Positions 8,856 through 15,878 of a stretch of 41,022 nt of DNA are shown one piece after another. Below the pieces are notes generated by a model. That model was not told the DNA's origin, did not search any database, and saw only the letters and a list, made by a program, of their open reading frames with translations. The translations under genes and the position numbers were made by a program. How positions within the stretch are numbered: the first letter of the stretch is position 1; every line of letters begins with the position of its first letter. Origin of the DNA: Alloclostridium intestinigallinarum (GTDB taxonomy: Bacteria; Bacillota; Clostridia; Christensenellales; UBA3700); NCBI GenBank assembly GCA_904393845.1, contig CAJFNB010000005.1, positions 1 to 41,022 of the forward strand, written 5' to 3'.

Positions 8856-10279
8856 AATTTATCTGCAACAGGGAAAACATAAGCGCCGACGTCGCCGAAA
8901 TAATACGCGCTTTCGACCCGCGCGCCCTTGAAACGGACGGGGGCGGTGAAGTGCGCCTTACCTTTACGCGGGCGGAAAATTCAGCCGAAATATTGCTGGA
9001 ATATTATGAATCGGAAAATACGCCGAAATATACTTTTGAAAAACGCGTTAATTTAGAACACTTTTCCTGCCCGGAAGAGGAAAAGCGTATGGTAAAGCGT
9101 GAAGCAAAGGTAATGCTTTACGACCTTATGGCGCGCATATATAATACTGTCCTTCCCTACGGCTCGCTTACCGGCGTGCGCCCCACCAAACTTTACAGGG
9201 AAGTGTCGGGCGCGGGAGGGGACGCGTATAAATACTTTACCGAATATCTGCGCGTAAGGCGCGACAAGGCGGAACTTGTCAAAAGCGTCTGCGCCGCCCA
9301 GGAAGGGCTGATAAGCGGCGATAAAAGGGATATAGATTTATTCGTAAACATTCCCTTCTGCACAACGCGGTGCAGTTACTGTTCGTTTATCTCTGCGGAG
9401 ATAGGCAGGGTGAAAAAATTTATCCCCGGCTATGTGGAACTGCTTGTGAAGGAGATAGAGGACGCGCGCCGTCTTATAGCGGAATACGGCTATTTGCTGC
9501 GCGCCGTCTACGTGGGAGGCGGCACGCCCACTTCGCTGGAAGATAAGGACTTTTTGCGGGTGATGAGGGCGCTCAATGGCGTGGGAACGGAATTCACCGT
9601 GGAAGCGGGCAGACCCGATACCATCACTTACGATAAGTTGAAAATTATGGACGATATGGGAGTGACGCGCATTTCCGTCAATCCCCAGTCGCTGAATGAC
9701 AAGACGATTGCGCTTATCGGAAGAGGGCATACCGCCGCCGACTTTTACGCCGCTTACGACATGGCGCGCAAGTTTTCCTTCGACGTAAACTGCGACCTTA
9801 TCGCCGGGCTTCCCGGCGAGGAGGCGGAGGACTTTGCCCGCACCGCGGACGGCATATTCGCCCTTCGTCCCGAAAACGTCACCGTACACACCCTCGCGCT
9901 TAAAAAAGGTTCGGGACTTAAACTCGCCGGATACGACAACCGCGCTTCCGACGTGGGCGCCATGGTGGACTACGCCCGCTCGCTTGCCGGCGGAAACGGC
10001 TATCTGCCTTACTATATGTACCGCCAGAAGTATATGAGCGGCAACCTGGAAAACGTCGGTTACTGCCTTCCCGGCAGACAGTGCGTTTACAATATCGACG
10101 TAATGGAGGAGTGCGCAAGCATAATCGCCTGCGGCGCGGGCGGCATAAGCAAACTTTACGTTCCCGAGGAAAACAGGCTCGAACGGCTCGCAGACCCCAA
10201 GGGCATAGACGTCTACCTGCAGCGCGGAGATTCGCTGGCGGAGGCAAAACGCGGCTTTTTCCCCTGCCTGAAAGGATAA
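8852..10279 (+). CDS. hemZ: HemZ-like radical SAM protein (coproporphyrinogen dehydrogenase family)
   Basis: Radical SAM enzyme of the HemN/HemW/HemZ family, 475 residues. The N-terminal third carries the HemZ-type LTGVRPTK motif (106-113). The iron-sulfur motif is CTTRCSYC (Cys170, Cys174, Cys177), followed by the glycine-rich SAM-binding VGGGTPTS. The residue after the third Cys is not the extra Cys of true HemN, so genuine coproporphyrinogen oxidase activity is uncertain and a haem-handling role is possible. No other haem biosynthesis gene is in the window. The start overlaps the previous gene (ATGA). The gene ends the recJ operon; a weak terminator follows immediately. Confidence 0.85.
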   Translation: MKFICNRENISADVAEIIRAFDPRALETDGGGEVRLTFTRAENSAEILLEYYESENTPKYTFEKRVNLEHFSCPEEEKRMVKREAKVMLYDLMARIYNTVLPYGSLTGVRPTKLYREVSGAGGDAYKYFTEYLRVRRDKAELVKSVCAAQEGLISGDKRDIDLFVNIPFCTTRCSYCSFISAEIGRVKKFIPGYVELLVKEIEDARRLIAEYGYLLRAVYVGGGTPTSLEDKDFLRVMRALNGVGTEFTVEAGRPDTITYDKLKIMDDMGVTRISVNPQSLNDKTIALIGRGHTAADFYAAYDMARKFSFDVNCDLIAGLPGEEAEDFARTADGIFALRPENVTVHTLALKKGSGLKLAGYDNRASDVGAMVDYARSLAGGNGYLPYYMYRQKYMSGNLENVGYCLPGRQCVYNIDVMEECASIIACGAGGISKLYVPEENRLERLADPKGIDVYLQRGDSLAEAKRGFFPCLKG

Positions 10280-10300
10280 GCGTATATTTTCCGCTTTTTT
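10278..10300 (+). terminator. Weak terminator after hemZ
   Basis: AAGCG (10278-10282, overlapping the stop codon) pairs with CGCTT (10292-10296) around a 9-base loop, followed by T residues to 10300. The stem is only 5 bp. The stretch from here to 10468 is AT-rich with no gene or further structure that I can support. Confidence 0.5.
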
Positions 10301-10468
10301 GAAAATTTTCGCAAAAACGACGGAAGTTTATCTTTTTTGAACGGCAAATTCTTCAATCTGCCTTTATTTTTCCGCGTTTTATTGCCTCTGCAACGCGCTT
10401 TTGCAAAGTTTGGGTAATATTTTTACGGAAAAATCGGGCAATATACATACAATTGCCTATATTTGTTA

Positions 10469-10504
10469 TTGACTTTTCGGTTTACACATAATATAATTAT
10501 ATTA
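10469..10504 (+). promoter_or_regulatory. Promoter of the 1497-residue membrane protein, with palindrome at the -10
   Basis: TTGACT (10469-10474), 17-bp spacer, TATAAT (10492-10497). The -10 is embedded in TAATATAATTATATTA (10489-10504), a perfect 16-bp palindrome that could be an operator, although an AT-only palindrome is weak evidence. The geometry is the same as at the secD promoter. Confidence 0.75.
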
Positions 10505-10547
10505 AACGTGAGGGTTTCTCTGCGTATTTTAAGTATGAGGTTAAGTT

Positions 10548-13500
10548 ATGAGGGAATTTTCAGACAGGAAAACTTCTCCCGCCAAAGTTTTAATGGCGGT
10601 GCTTTTGATTGCGGCTGTCGTTTTTGCCGTCTTATCTCCGCTGTATATTGCGAATAACGTGGCTTCCGCCGAGGCGTGGCCTTCGGGGTATGCGACGACA
10701 TATACGTACGAACGCGGTTTTACGGCAGAGCCGGGCAGTATCACGAAAGTCGTATACAACGACGTGGAGTATGATTCCGGAATTCCCGAATCGCTGGGCG
10801 TTGTCAACTCCACCGCGGCGGGTATGGAATTCGGCGGTTTCGAAATAGGCGGACGCACGGTCGCCACGCTTACCGCTCCCGGCGAACTTACGGTTACGGA
10901 TACCGCGTTCTTCGGAACGGGCGGCGGCACGGTTACGCTTACCCCCGTATTTACCGAAACGGTCTACACGGTTACATACGATCCGAATCTGCCCGACGGG
11001 GAAACCTGGACAAACCCCAATCCGGCGACTTACGATATATCCGACGGTTCGGTTTCACTTACCGCTCCCACCCGTACGGGATATACTTTCACCGGCTGGG
11101 AGATTGAAAATGCTCCCGGAACGCAACTGATCACTTCGCTCGATTCCTACATTGCGGGACTCGTGGCGGATAACGAGATAAATCTCACCGCGCAATGGGC
11201 GGAACGCACTTACAGCCTGGTCGTGTCCATAGAAGGACAGCAGAGCGCCGTTTACAACGCGGCGGCGGGTACTCCCATAGGCGCTTACATGGGCAGCTAT
11301 TCGCACCCCGCGGCTCCTTCGGGAATGGAATTCGTCGGGTGGAGAATAGACGGTGAAATCATAACCGACCTTTCCGCATATCCGATGCCCGCGAAAAACG
11401 TCACCGTTGAAGCGGTGTTCGCCGCTCCCCGGATAGTCGTTCCCGTCGATATCAGACTTGCCGACGTTTCCGGCGGAACTTATACCACGCACAACGAATC
11501 CGTTACGGTGACCGCGGGAGCGTACACTCCCTCGCAGCTTGCCGCGATGCTTTCTTCCGCGTCGCGTACCGGTTTCAGCAGGGAGAGCGTCGTGTGGGCG
11601 GATGACGGTACCACCGCGCAGAGGCAGATTGACGCGGGCGCGGACGGCGCGGACTTCAGAATTACCTGCACCTACGACCGCATGAGCTATACGATAACCG
11701 TAAATTACCGCTACGACCTTGACGGCGACGGCGTTGCCGACGATATCAACGGCGACGGAGAAGCGGACAGCGTGGCAACTCCCGCGCACGCCCAGGCGGT
11801 TTACGGCGCGACTTACAGCGTAAGTTCTCCCGAGGTGTCGGGACTTCAGGCAATACAGTCCGCTGTCACCGGAACCGCAACGGGTGATACCATAGTGGAA
11901 GTGCGCTATACCACCGCTCCCGAAAAGCGCACCGCTTCCGTGGCGGGCATAGGCGGCACCGTCCAGAACGATAAGGGCGGTCTGCTCGACACGTCCGTGA
12001 CCGTCGGCTGGGATACGGCGGCGGCAGGTTCGCACTCGGCAATCGCCGCTACCACGAACAGGGAAGCATACGGCGTACTCAATATCGACATAGTCAGCGC
12101 GGAAAACGCGGTGTTCGGCGTGCGCGGCGTTTATACCGTCACGGTCGATCTGGGCGAGTCGATGAGTAATATTGATAATTATATTGTATATAAAATAAGC
12201 GACGACGGCACTTACGCACCGGTTGCGGTCAGAATGGACGGCAGCAAGCTGCAGCTGACCATAGATTCTTCCGGCGATTATCTCGTGGTCGGCACTACCG
12301 TGCCCATGGATCCCACTCTGATATGGGTGATAGTGGGACTGCTTATTTTCATAATTCTGCTGATAATCATTCTCATACTCATACTCCTGCTCGTCAGGAA
12401 GAAGTCCGTAACGCTCGTGACGGGCGTTGAAGGCGCGGAGCCTACGACCATCAAGGCTAAGAAAGGCAGCATTATAGAACTGCCCGTACCCGAGGAAAGA
12501 GAAGGACTCGTGTTCGCCGGCTGGTATCTGGACGAAGAATGCACGCAGCCCGTACAGCTCGAACCCGAAGAAGAGGAGAAGGCGGAAGACGGCGGCAATC
12601 CCGAAAATCCCGACGATACTCCGGGCGGCGGAGCCGCGGCGGATATAGCGGAAGAAACCAAACCCGAAGAAGAGGCTACCCCCGAAGAGGAAGTCAAACC
12701 CGAAGAAGAGGCAAAGCCCGACGAAGAGGCTAAACCCGAAGACGAGGTCAAGCCCGAAGAAGAGGTCAAGCCCGAAGAAGAGGCTACCCCCGAAGAGGAA
12801 GTCAAACCCGAAGACGAGGTTAAGCCCGAAGAAGAGGCTAAACCCGAAGACGAGACTAAGCCCGAAGACGAGACTAAGCCCGAAGACGAGGTTAAACCCG
12901 AAGAAGAGATAAGAATTTACGACGAGCCGGGCGGCAGAGATGTCACCGACGATCAGCAGGGAGGAGGCGACGGCAACGCTATGAGTTCCAAACGTGCAAA
13001 GAAGGCGAAGAATAAGCACCGTTCCGTTCAGGAGGAAGCGGCGGAAGCCGCTCCCGAAGCGGAAACTCTCGCGCAGGAAGAAGCTCTGGTGAGAGAAGAA
13101 CTGTCCGGGCAGGCTGTTTCCGAAGAAGAAAATGCGGAAGGCGTTTCCGCGGAAACGCCCGCGGAAGAAGCGTCGGAAGCGGAGATAACTTTGGCGGAAG
13201 CCGCAACGGAAACGGAAGTCGCAACGGAAACGGAAGAAGCGGCGGCGGAAGAAGTTGCCGCAGAAGAATCGACGGCAGAAGAAGCGGCGGCGGAAGAAGT
13301 TGCCGCGGAAGAACCGGCGGCGGAAGAAACGGCGGCGGAAGAGACGACAGCGGAAGCGCCCGAAGAAGCGTCCGCCGTGGAGGAAGGCGAAACGTATTAT
13401 GCCGCCGCGGAAGAAGCCGCGCCCGCCGCGCCCGCCGCGGAGGAGATACCCGTTTTGCCCGAGGTGATGCGCTATAAGGTCACGGGCAACGTCAAGCTGT

Positions 13501-15041
13501 ACGCGCGCTGGGTGGAAAAGCCGCCGGAAGAACATATCATCGGCTTTATCGCCGGCGGATACGTCGCGGCTGTACTGCACACCATGGGTAAGGAAGTGCT
13601 CACCCTGCCTGAGGCGCACGAGCTGGAAGGCTATGAGTTCGCCGGTTGGTTTATGACGGAAGAAGGCAGGGAGCAGTCCTTTACGGCGGACGCATACGCG
13701 GAAAAATATCTGTATAAAGATTTCGTCGTATACGGTCAGTACGACAAACTTCCCGAACCGGAAGTCGTGCCCGAACCCGTGCCCGAACCCGAGCCTGAAC
13801 CCGTCGTGCCGCACGTCATCTCCTTTATCGTGGACGGAGAAGTCGTGGCTACCGTGGAAACCGCGGGCAGAGACGCGCTCGATCTTCCCGCCGCGCCCGT
13901 CAAGGAAGGCTTCAAATTCCGCGGCTGGTTCACGGACGAAGAGACGCACGAAAATGCCGTTGAAGAGAGCAGCTTCGTAGACAAGGATCTGGAAGAGGAT
14001 ATCAACGTCTACGCCTACTATGAAGAAGTGAAGGAAGAAGAGCCGGAAGAAGAGGAAGTAGCCGCAGCCGTTCTGCCCGAAGAGGACGAAGAAGAGGCGG
14101 AGGAAGAGCAGGAAGAAGAGGACGAAACCCCCGAAGTCGAGGAGACGGAAGAGGACGAGGAAGCTCCCGAGGAAGAAGACGGAGCGCCCAGGCTTATCAC
14201 GGCGGAAGACGCGAGAAAGCGCCGTACGTCCACCATGCGCGGCCGCCTGAGATACGGTTCGGACGTGAACAAGACCATCTACGAAGAGCTTGTCAACCAT
14301 CTGCTTTCATACAGGAACGTATCCCGTTCGCTCACCAACAGGGCGGATAACTTCAAGCACAAGGGCAGTCTGCTGGCGAAGATAACGCTTACCGGCAAGA
14401 CAATCAAGCTGTTCCTGCCGCTTGATGCCGAGCAGTACGAATACGACAAGTACCACCAGCTTATCACGGAAAAGAAGGGCTATGAAGAAGTGCCTTTCAC
14501 GCTGAAAGTCAAATCCAACCGCGGCTTGAAGTACGCCAAGGAACTGATAGACGAAACCATGGCGCAAAAGCAGGTCGACAAGAAAAAGAAGACCGACCGC
14601 AAGAGCTTTAAGGAGCTTATCATGCTGCAGAAGGGCAGCCTGCTCATCAAGGCGAAAAAGACGGATAAACTGCGTTCCCGCGTCGATTCACAGGATGCGA
14701 ACGCTCAGCTTACCGACGCGGAAGCGCTTGAGCTTATAAGGATAAAGAATGTGCCTTACACCGACGAGGTGAAAAAGACGGCGTTCGTCGGTCTTGACAA
14801 GATACAGGATCTGTACAACGACTGCGAAATGGTCAACATCAGGACGCTGCGCAAGCGCGGACTTGTCAAGGAAGAACACAACCGCGTGAAGATAATCGGC
14901 GGCGGAACGCTGACCAAATCGCTTAAAGTGTATGCCGACGAATACTCGCTTACCGCAGTCAAGATGATAGTCCTGCTCGGCGGCAAAGTGGTCAAACTCG
15001 TGGAAGAGACGCTTGAACCTGCCGGAGAAGAGCAGAACTGA
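10548..15041 (+). CDS. Large membrane protein: InlB-type repeats, acidic repeat linkers, uL15-like C-terminus
   Basis: 1497 residues, function unknown. A signal peptide (about 1-41, VASA before E42) leads an extracellular part (42-588) with InlB B-repeat/Listeria-Bacteroides-type modules (about 143-215 and 223-291, GYTFTGWEI and MEFVGWRI) and an Asp/Gly-rich DLDGDGVADDINGDGEAD stretch that may bind calcium. A membrane helix at about 590-615 followed by RKK predicts a cytoplasmic remainder. That part starts an InlB-like module (GLVFAGWYLDEE), is broken by 14 six-residue PEEE-type repeats and an Ala/Glu-rich tract, and resumes with YKVTGNVKLYARW. Two more modules follow (YEFAGWF, FKFRGWF). A basic domain at about 1225-1335 is unrecognised. 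The last 65 or so residues (LRKRGLVK, GGGTLTKSLKV, AVKMIVLLGGKVVKL) resemble ribosomal protein uL15. It has its own promoter and terminator, so it is monocistronic; GAGG at 10537-10540 precedes the ATG. Confidence 0.85.
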   Translation: MREFSDRKTSPAKVLMAVLLIAAVVFAVLSPLYIANNVASAEAWPSGYATTYTYERGFTAEPGSITKVVYNDVEYDSGIPESLGVVNSTAAGMEFGGFEIGGRTVATLTAPGELTVTDTAFFGTGGGTVTLTPVFTETVYTVTYDPNLPDGETWTNPNPATYDISDGSVSLTAPTRTGYTFTGWEIENAPGTQLITSLDSYIAGLVADNEINLTAQWAERTYSLVVSIEGQQSAVYNAAAGTPIGAYMGSYSHPAAPSGMEFVGWRIDGEIITDLSAYPMPAKNVTVEAVFAAPRIVVPVDIRLADVSGGTYTTHNESVTVTAGAYTPSQLAAMLSSASRTGFSRESVVWADDGTTAQRQIDAGADGADFRITCTYDRMSYTITVNYRYDLDGDGVADDINGDGEADSVATPAHAQAVYGATYSVSSPEVSGLQAIQSAVTGTATGDTIVEVRYTTAPEKRTASVAGIGGTVQNDKGGLLDTSVTVGWDTAAAGSHSAIAATTNREAYGVLNIDIVSAENAVFGVRGVYTVTVDLGESMSNIDNYIVYKISDDGTYAPVAVRMDGSKLQLTIDSSGDYLVVGTTVPMDPTLIWVIVGLLIFIILLIIILILILLLVRKKSVTLVTGVEGAEPTTIKAKKGSIIELPVPEEREGLVFAGWYLDEECTQPVQLEPEEEEKAEDGGNPENPDDTPGGGAAADIAEETKPEEEATPEEEVKPEEEAKPDEEAKPEDEVKPEEEVKPEEEATPEEEVKPEDEVKPEEEAKPEDETKPEDETKPEDEVKPEEEIRIYDEPGGRDVTDDQQGGGDGNAMSSKRAKKAKNKHRSVQEEAAEAAPEAETLAQEEALVREELSGQAVSEEENAEGVSAETPAEEASEAEITLAEAATETEVATETEEAAAEEVAAEESTAEEAAAEEVAAEEPAAEETAAEETTAEAPEEASAVEEGETYYAAAEEAAPAAPAAEEIPVLPEVMRYKVTGNVKLYARWVEKPPEEHIIGFIAGGYVAAVLHTMGKEVLTLPEAHELEGYEFAGWFMTEEGREQSFTADAYAEKYLYKDFVVYGQYDKLPEPEVVPEPVPEPEPEPVVPHVISFIVDGEVVATVETAGRDALDLPAAPVKEGFKFRGWFTDEETHENAVEESSFVDKDLEEDINVYAYYEEVKEEEPEEEEVAAAVLPEEDEEEAEEEQEEEDETPEVEETEEDEEAPEEEDGAPRLITAEDARKRRTSTMRGRLRYGSDVNKTIYEELVNHLLSYRNVSRSLTNRADNFKHKGSLLAKITLTGKTIKLFLPLDAEQYEYDKYHQLITEKKGYEEVPFTLKVKSNRGLKYAKELIDETMAQKQVDKKKKTDRKSFKELIMLQKGSLLIKAKKTDKLRSRVDSQDANAQLTDAEALELIRIKNVPYTDEVKKTAFVGLDKIQDLYNDCEMVNIRTLRKRGLVKEEHNRVKIIGGGTLTKSLKVYADEYSLTAVKMIVLLGGKVVKLVEETLEPAGEEQN
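12660..12911 (+). repeat. 14 tandem 18-bp units encoding (K/T)PE(E/D)E(V/A/T)
   Basis: Fourteen in-frame 18-bp units, each encoding a six-residue acidic repeat such as KPEEEV, TPEEEV or KPEDET. Units differ by a few synonymous or E/D, V/A/T changes, which suggests expansion by slippage or unequal recombination. They encode a stiff, highly acidic spacer in the predicted cytoplasmic part of the protein. A second tract at about 13200-13375 encodes irregular AAEE-type repeats. Confidence 0.9.
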
Positions 15042-15054
15042 TTGTAAAACGGAC

Positions 15055-15086
15055 GGGGACTTTGAACACTTCAAAGTCCCCCTTTT
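15055..15086 (+). terminator. Strong terminator after the large membrane protein
   Basis: GGGGACTTTGAA (15055-15066) and TTCAAAGTCCCC (15070-15081) form a perfect 12-bp stem with a 3-base loop, then C and TTTT. It sits 14 bases after the stop codon. Confidence 0.9.
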
Positions 15087-15091
15087 ATATT

Positions 15092-15275
15092 TTCGGCGGC
15101 TTTTGAGCCGCTTTGAACATTGCGGCGGCGGTTCGTTTCGCATTTTCGGCGGTGCGTTTTGCGGCGGCGGTTCGTTTCGCATTTCCGGCGGCTTTTGAGC
15201 CGCTTTGAACATTGCGGCGGTTTCGTGGCGTTTCGCATTTTCGGCGGTGCGTTTTACGGCGGCGGTTCGTTTCGC
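15092..15275. repeat. Nested tandem repeat, two units of about 92 bp
   Basis: Two copies of a unit of about 92 bp start near 15092 and 15184; the segment GGCTTTTGAGCCGCTTTGAA occurs at 15097 and 15189. Within them a shorter motif, GCGGCGGTTCGTTTCGC, recurs near 15124, 15164 and 15258. GGCTTTTGAGCC is a small palindrome. The repeat is open in several frames on both strands (Gly/Phe-rich or Lys/Ala-rich), but no start, ribosome-binding site or family match supports coding. It fills much of the gap between the terminator and the rpsO promoter. Confidence 0.7.
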
Positions 15276-15408
15276 GTTTTCGGCGGAGGCTTTTTACCGC
15301 GGCGCGCTTTACGGCGCGGGTATGCCGCCGATTAAAACCGTAAATCCGCCCGTCGGGGGAAGAAGGGGCGGAAGTCTTTTTTATTATAAATAATATGGGC
15401 GTATTCGC

Positions 15409-15438
15409 TTGCCATATATCCGTTGCGTGTGCTAAAAT
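15409..15438 (+). promoter_or_regulatory. rpsO promoter
   Basis: TTGCCA (15409-15414), 18-bp spacer, TAAAAT (15433-15438), with an extended -10 TG at 15430-15431. The predicted transcript start is near 15445, giving a leader of about 84 bases. Confidence 0.7.
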
Positions 15439-15444
15439 ATTTAA

Positions 15445-15528
15445 CGTACCTGCGGCAGGGTTTTGCAAACAACTCCGATGTATTACGCGGCTGCAGGCAA
15501 ATAATATTTTCCGACGGAGGTAAAACAA
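15445..15528 (+). promoter_or_regulatory. Structured rpsO leader, candidate S15 autoregulatory site
   Basis: CCTGCGGC (15449-15456) can pair with GCTGCAGG (15490-15497), with one G-U pair. Inside lie two small helices, GTTT/AAAC around 15460-15470 and CCG/CGG (15475-15477, 15488-15490), giving a three-way-junction-like fold. S15 is known to repress its own mRNA by binding such junctions in several bacteria. The CGGAGG ribosome-binding site (15515-15520) follows. Folding by eye only. Confidence 0.4.
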
Positions 15529-15792
15529 ATGGAAAAAATGGAAAAGAAGGACATCATCGCCACTTACGGCATGAAGGAAGGTGACACCGGTTCGCCCGAA
15601 GTGCAGATAGCGCTGCTCACGTCGCGTATCGAACTGCTCAACGAGCATCTCAGACAGCACCCCAACGATCTTCATTCCAAGAGAGGACTTCTCAAGCTGG
15701 TCAGCAGAAGGCGCAGATTGCAAAATTATCTGAAGAAGAACGATATTGAACGTTATCGTGCCATCAACGCCAAGCTGGAACTTAGGAAGTAA
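15529..15792 (+). CDS. rpsO: 30S ribosomal protein S15 (uS15)
   Basis: Primary 16S rRNA-binding protein of the small subunit platform, contacting the central domain three-way junction. At 87 residues it has the standard length, with the signature regions GDTGSPEVQIALLTSRI and HSKRGLLKLVSRRRRLQNYL clearly present. CGGAGG lies eight bases before the ATG. It is followed by a hairpin with a T-run and then pnp, the rpsO-pnp pairing conserved across many bacteria. Confidence 0.98.
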   Translation: MEKMEKKDIIATYGMKEGDTGSPEVQIALLTSRIELLNEHLRQHPNDLHSKRGLLKLVSRRRRLQNYLKKNDIERYRAINAKLELRK

Positions 15793-15796
15793 TCGA

Positions 15797-15824
15797 AAGG
15801 CGGCTCTTTTGCCGCCTTATTTTT
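15797..15824 (+). terminator. Hairpin between rpsO and pnp
   Basis: AAGGCGGC (15797-15804) and GCCGCCTT (15811-15818) form a perfect 8-bp stem with a 6-base loop, followed by ATTTTT. It looks like an intrinsic terminator. As no clear separate pnp promoter is seen in the 54 bases that follow, it may act as a leaky terminator or processing site in a shared rpsO-pnp transcript. Confidence 0.8.
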
Positions 15825-15878
15825 ACAAGGCAACTAAAAAAAGAGATATTATTCATACTTATTGGAGGTAAGTAACGC

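Noticed and set aside
11055..14300. Very long minus-strand open frame (over 1000 codons) opposite the large membrane protein gene
   Set aside because: It is a shadow of the GC-rich, repetitive plus-strand gene: composition is Arg/Phe/Gly-rich without any domain, and the plus frame has promoter, ribosome-binding site, signal peptide and terminator.
15085..15723. Minus-strand frame running through the repeat region and rpsO
   Set aside because: It overlaps the certain rpsO gene and consists of Lys/Arg/Ala-rich translation of GC-rich repeats.
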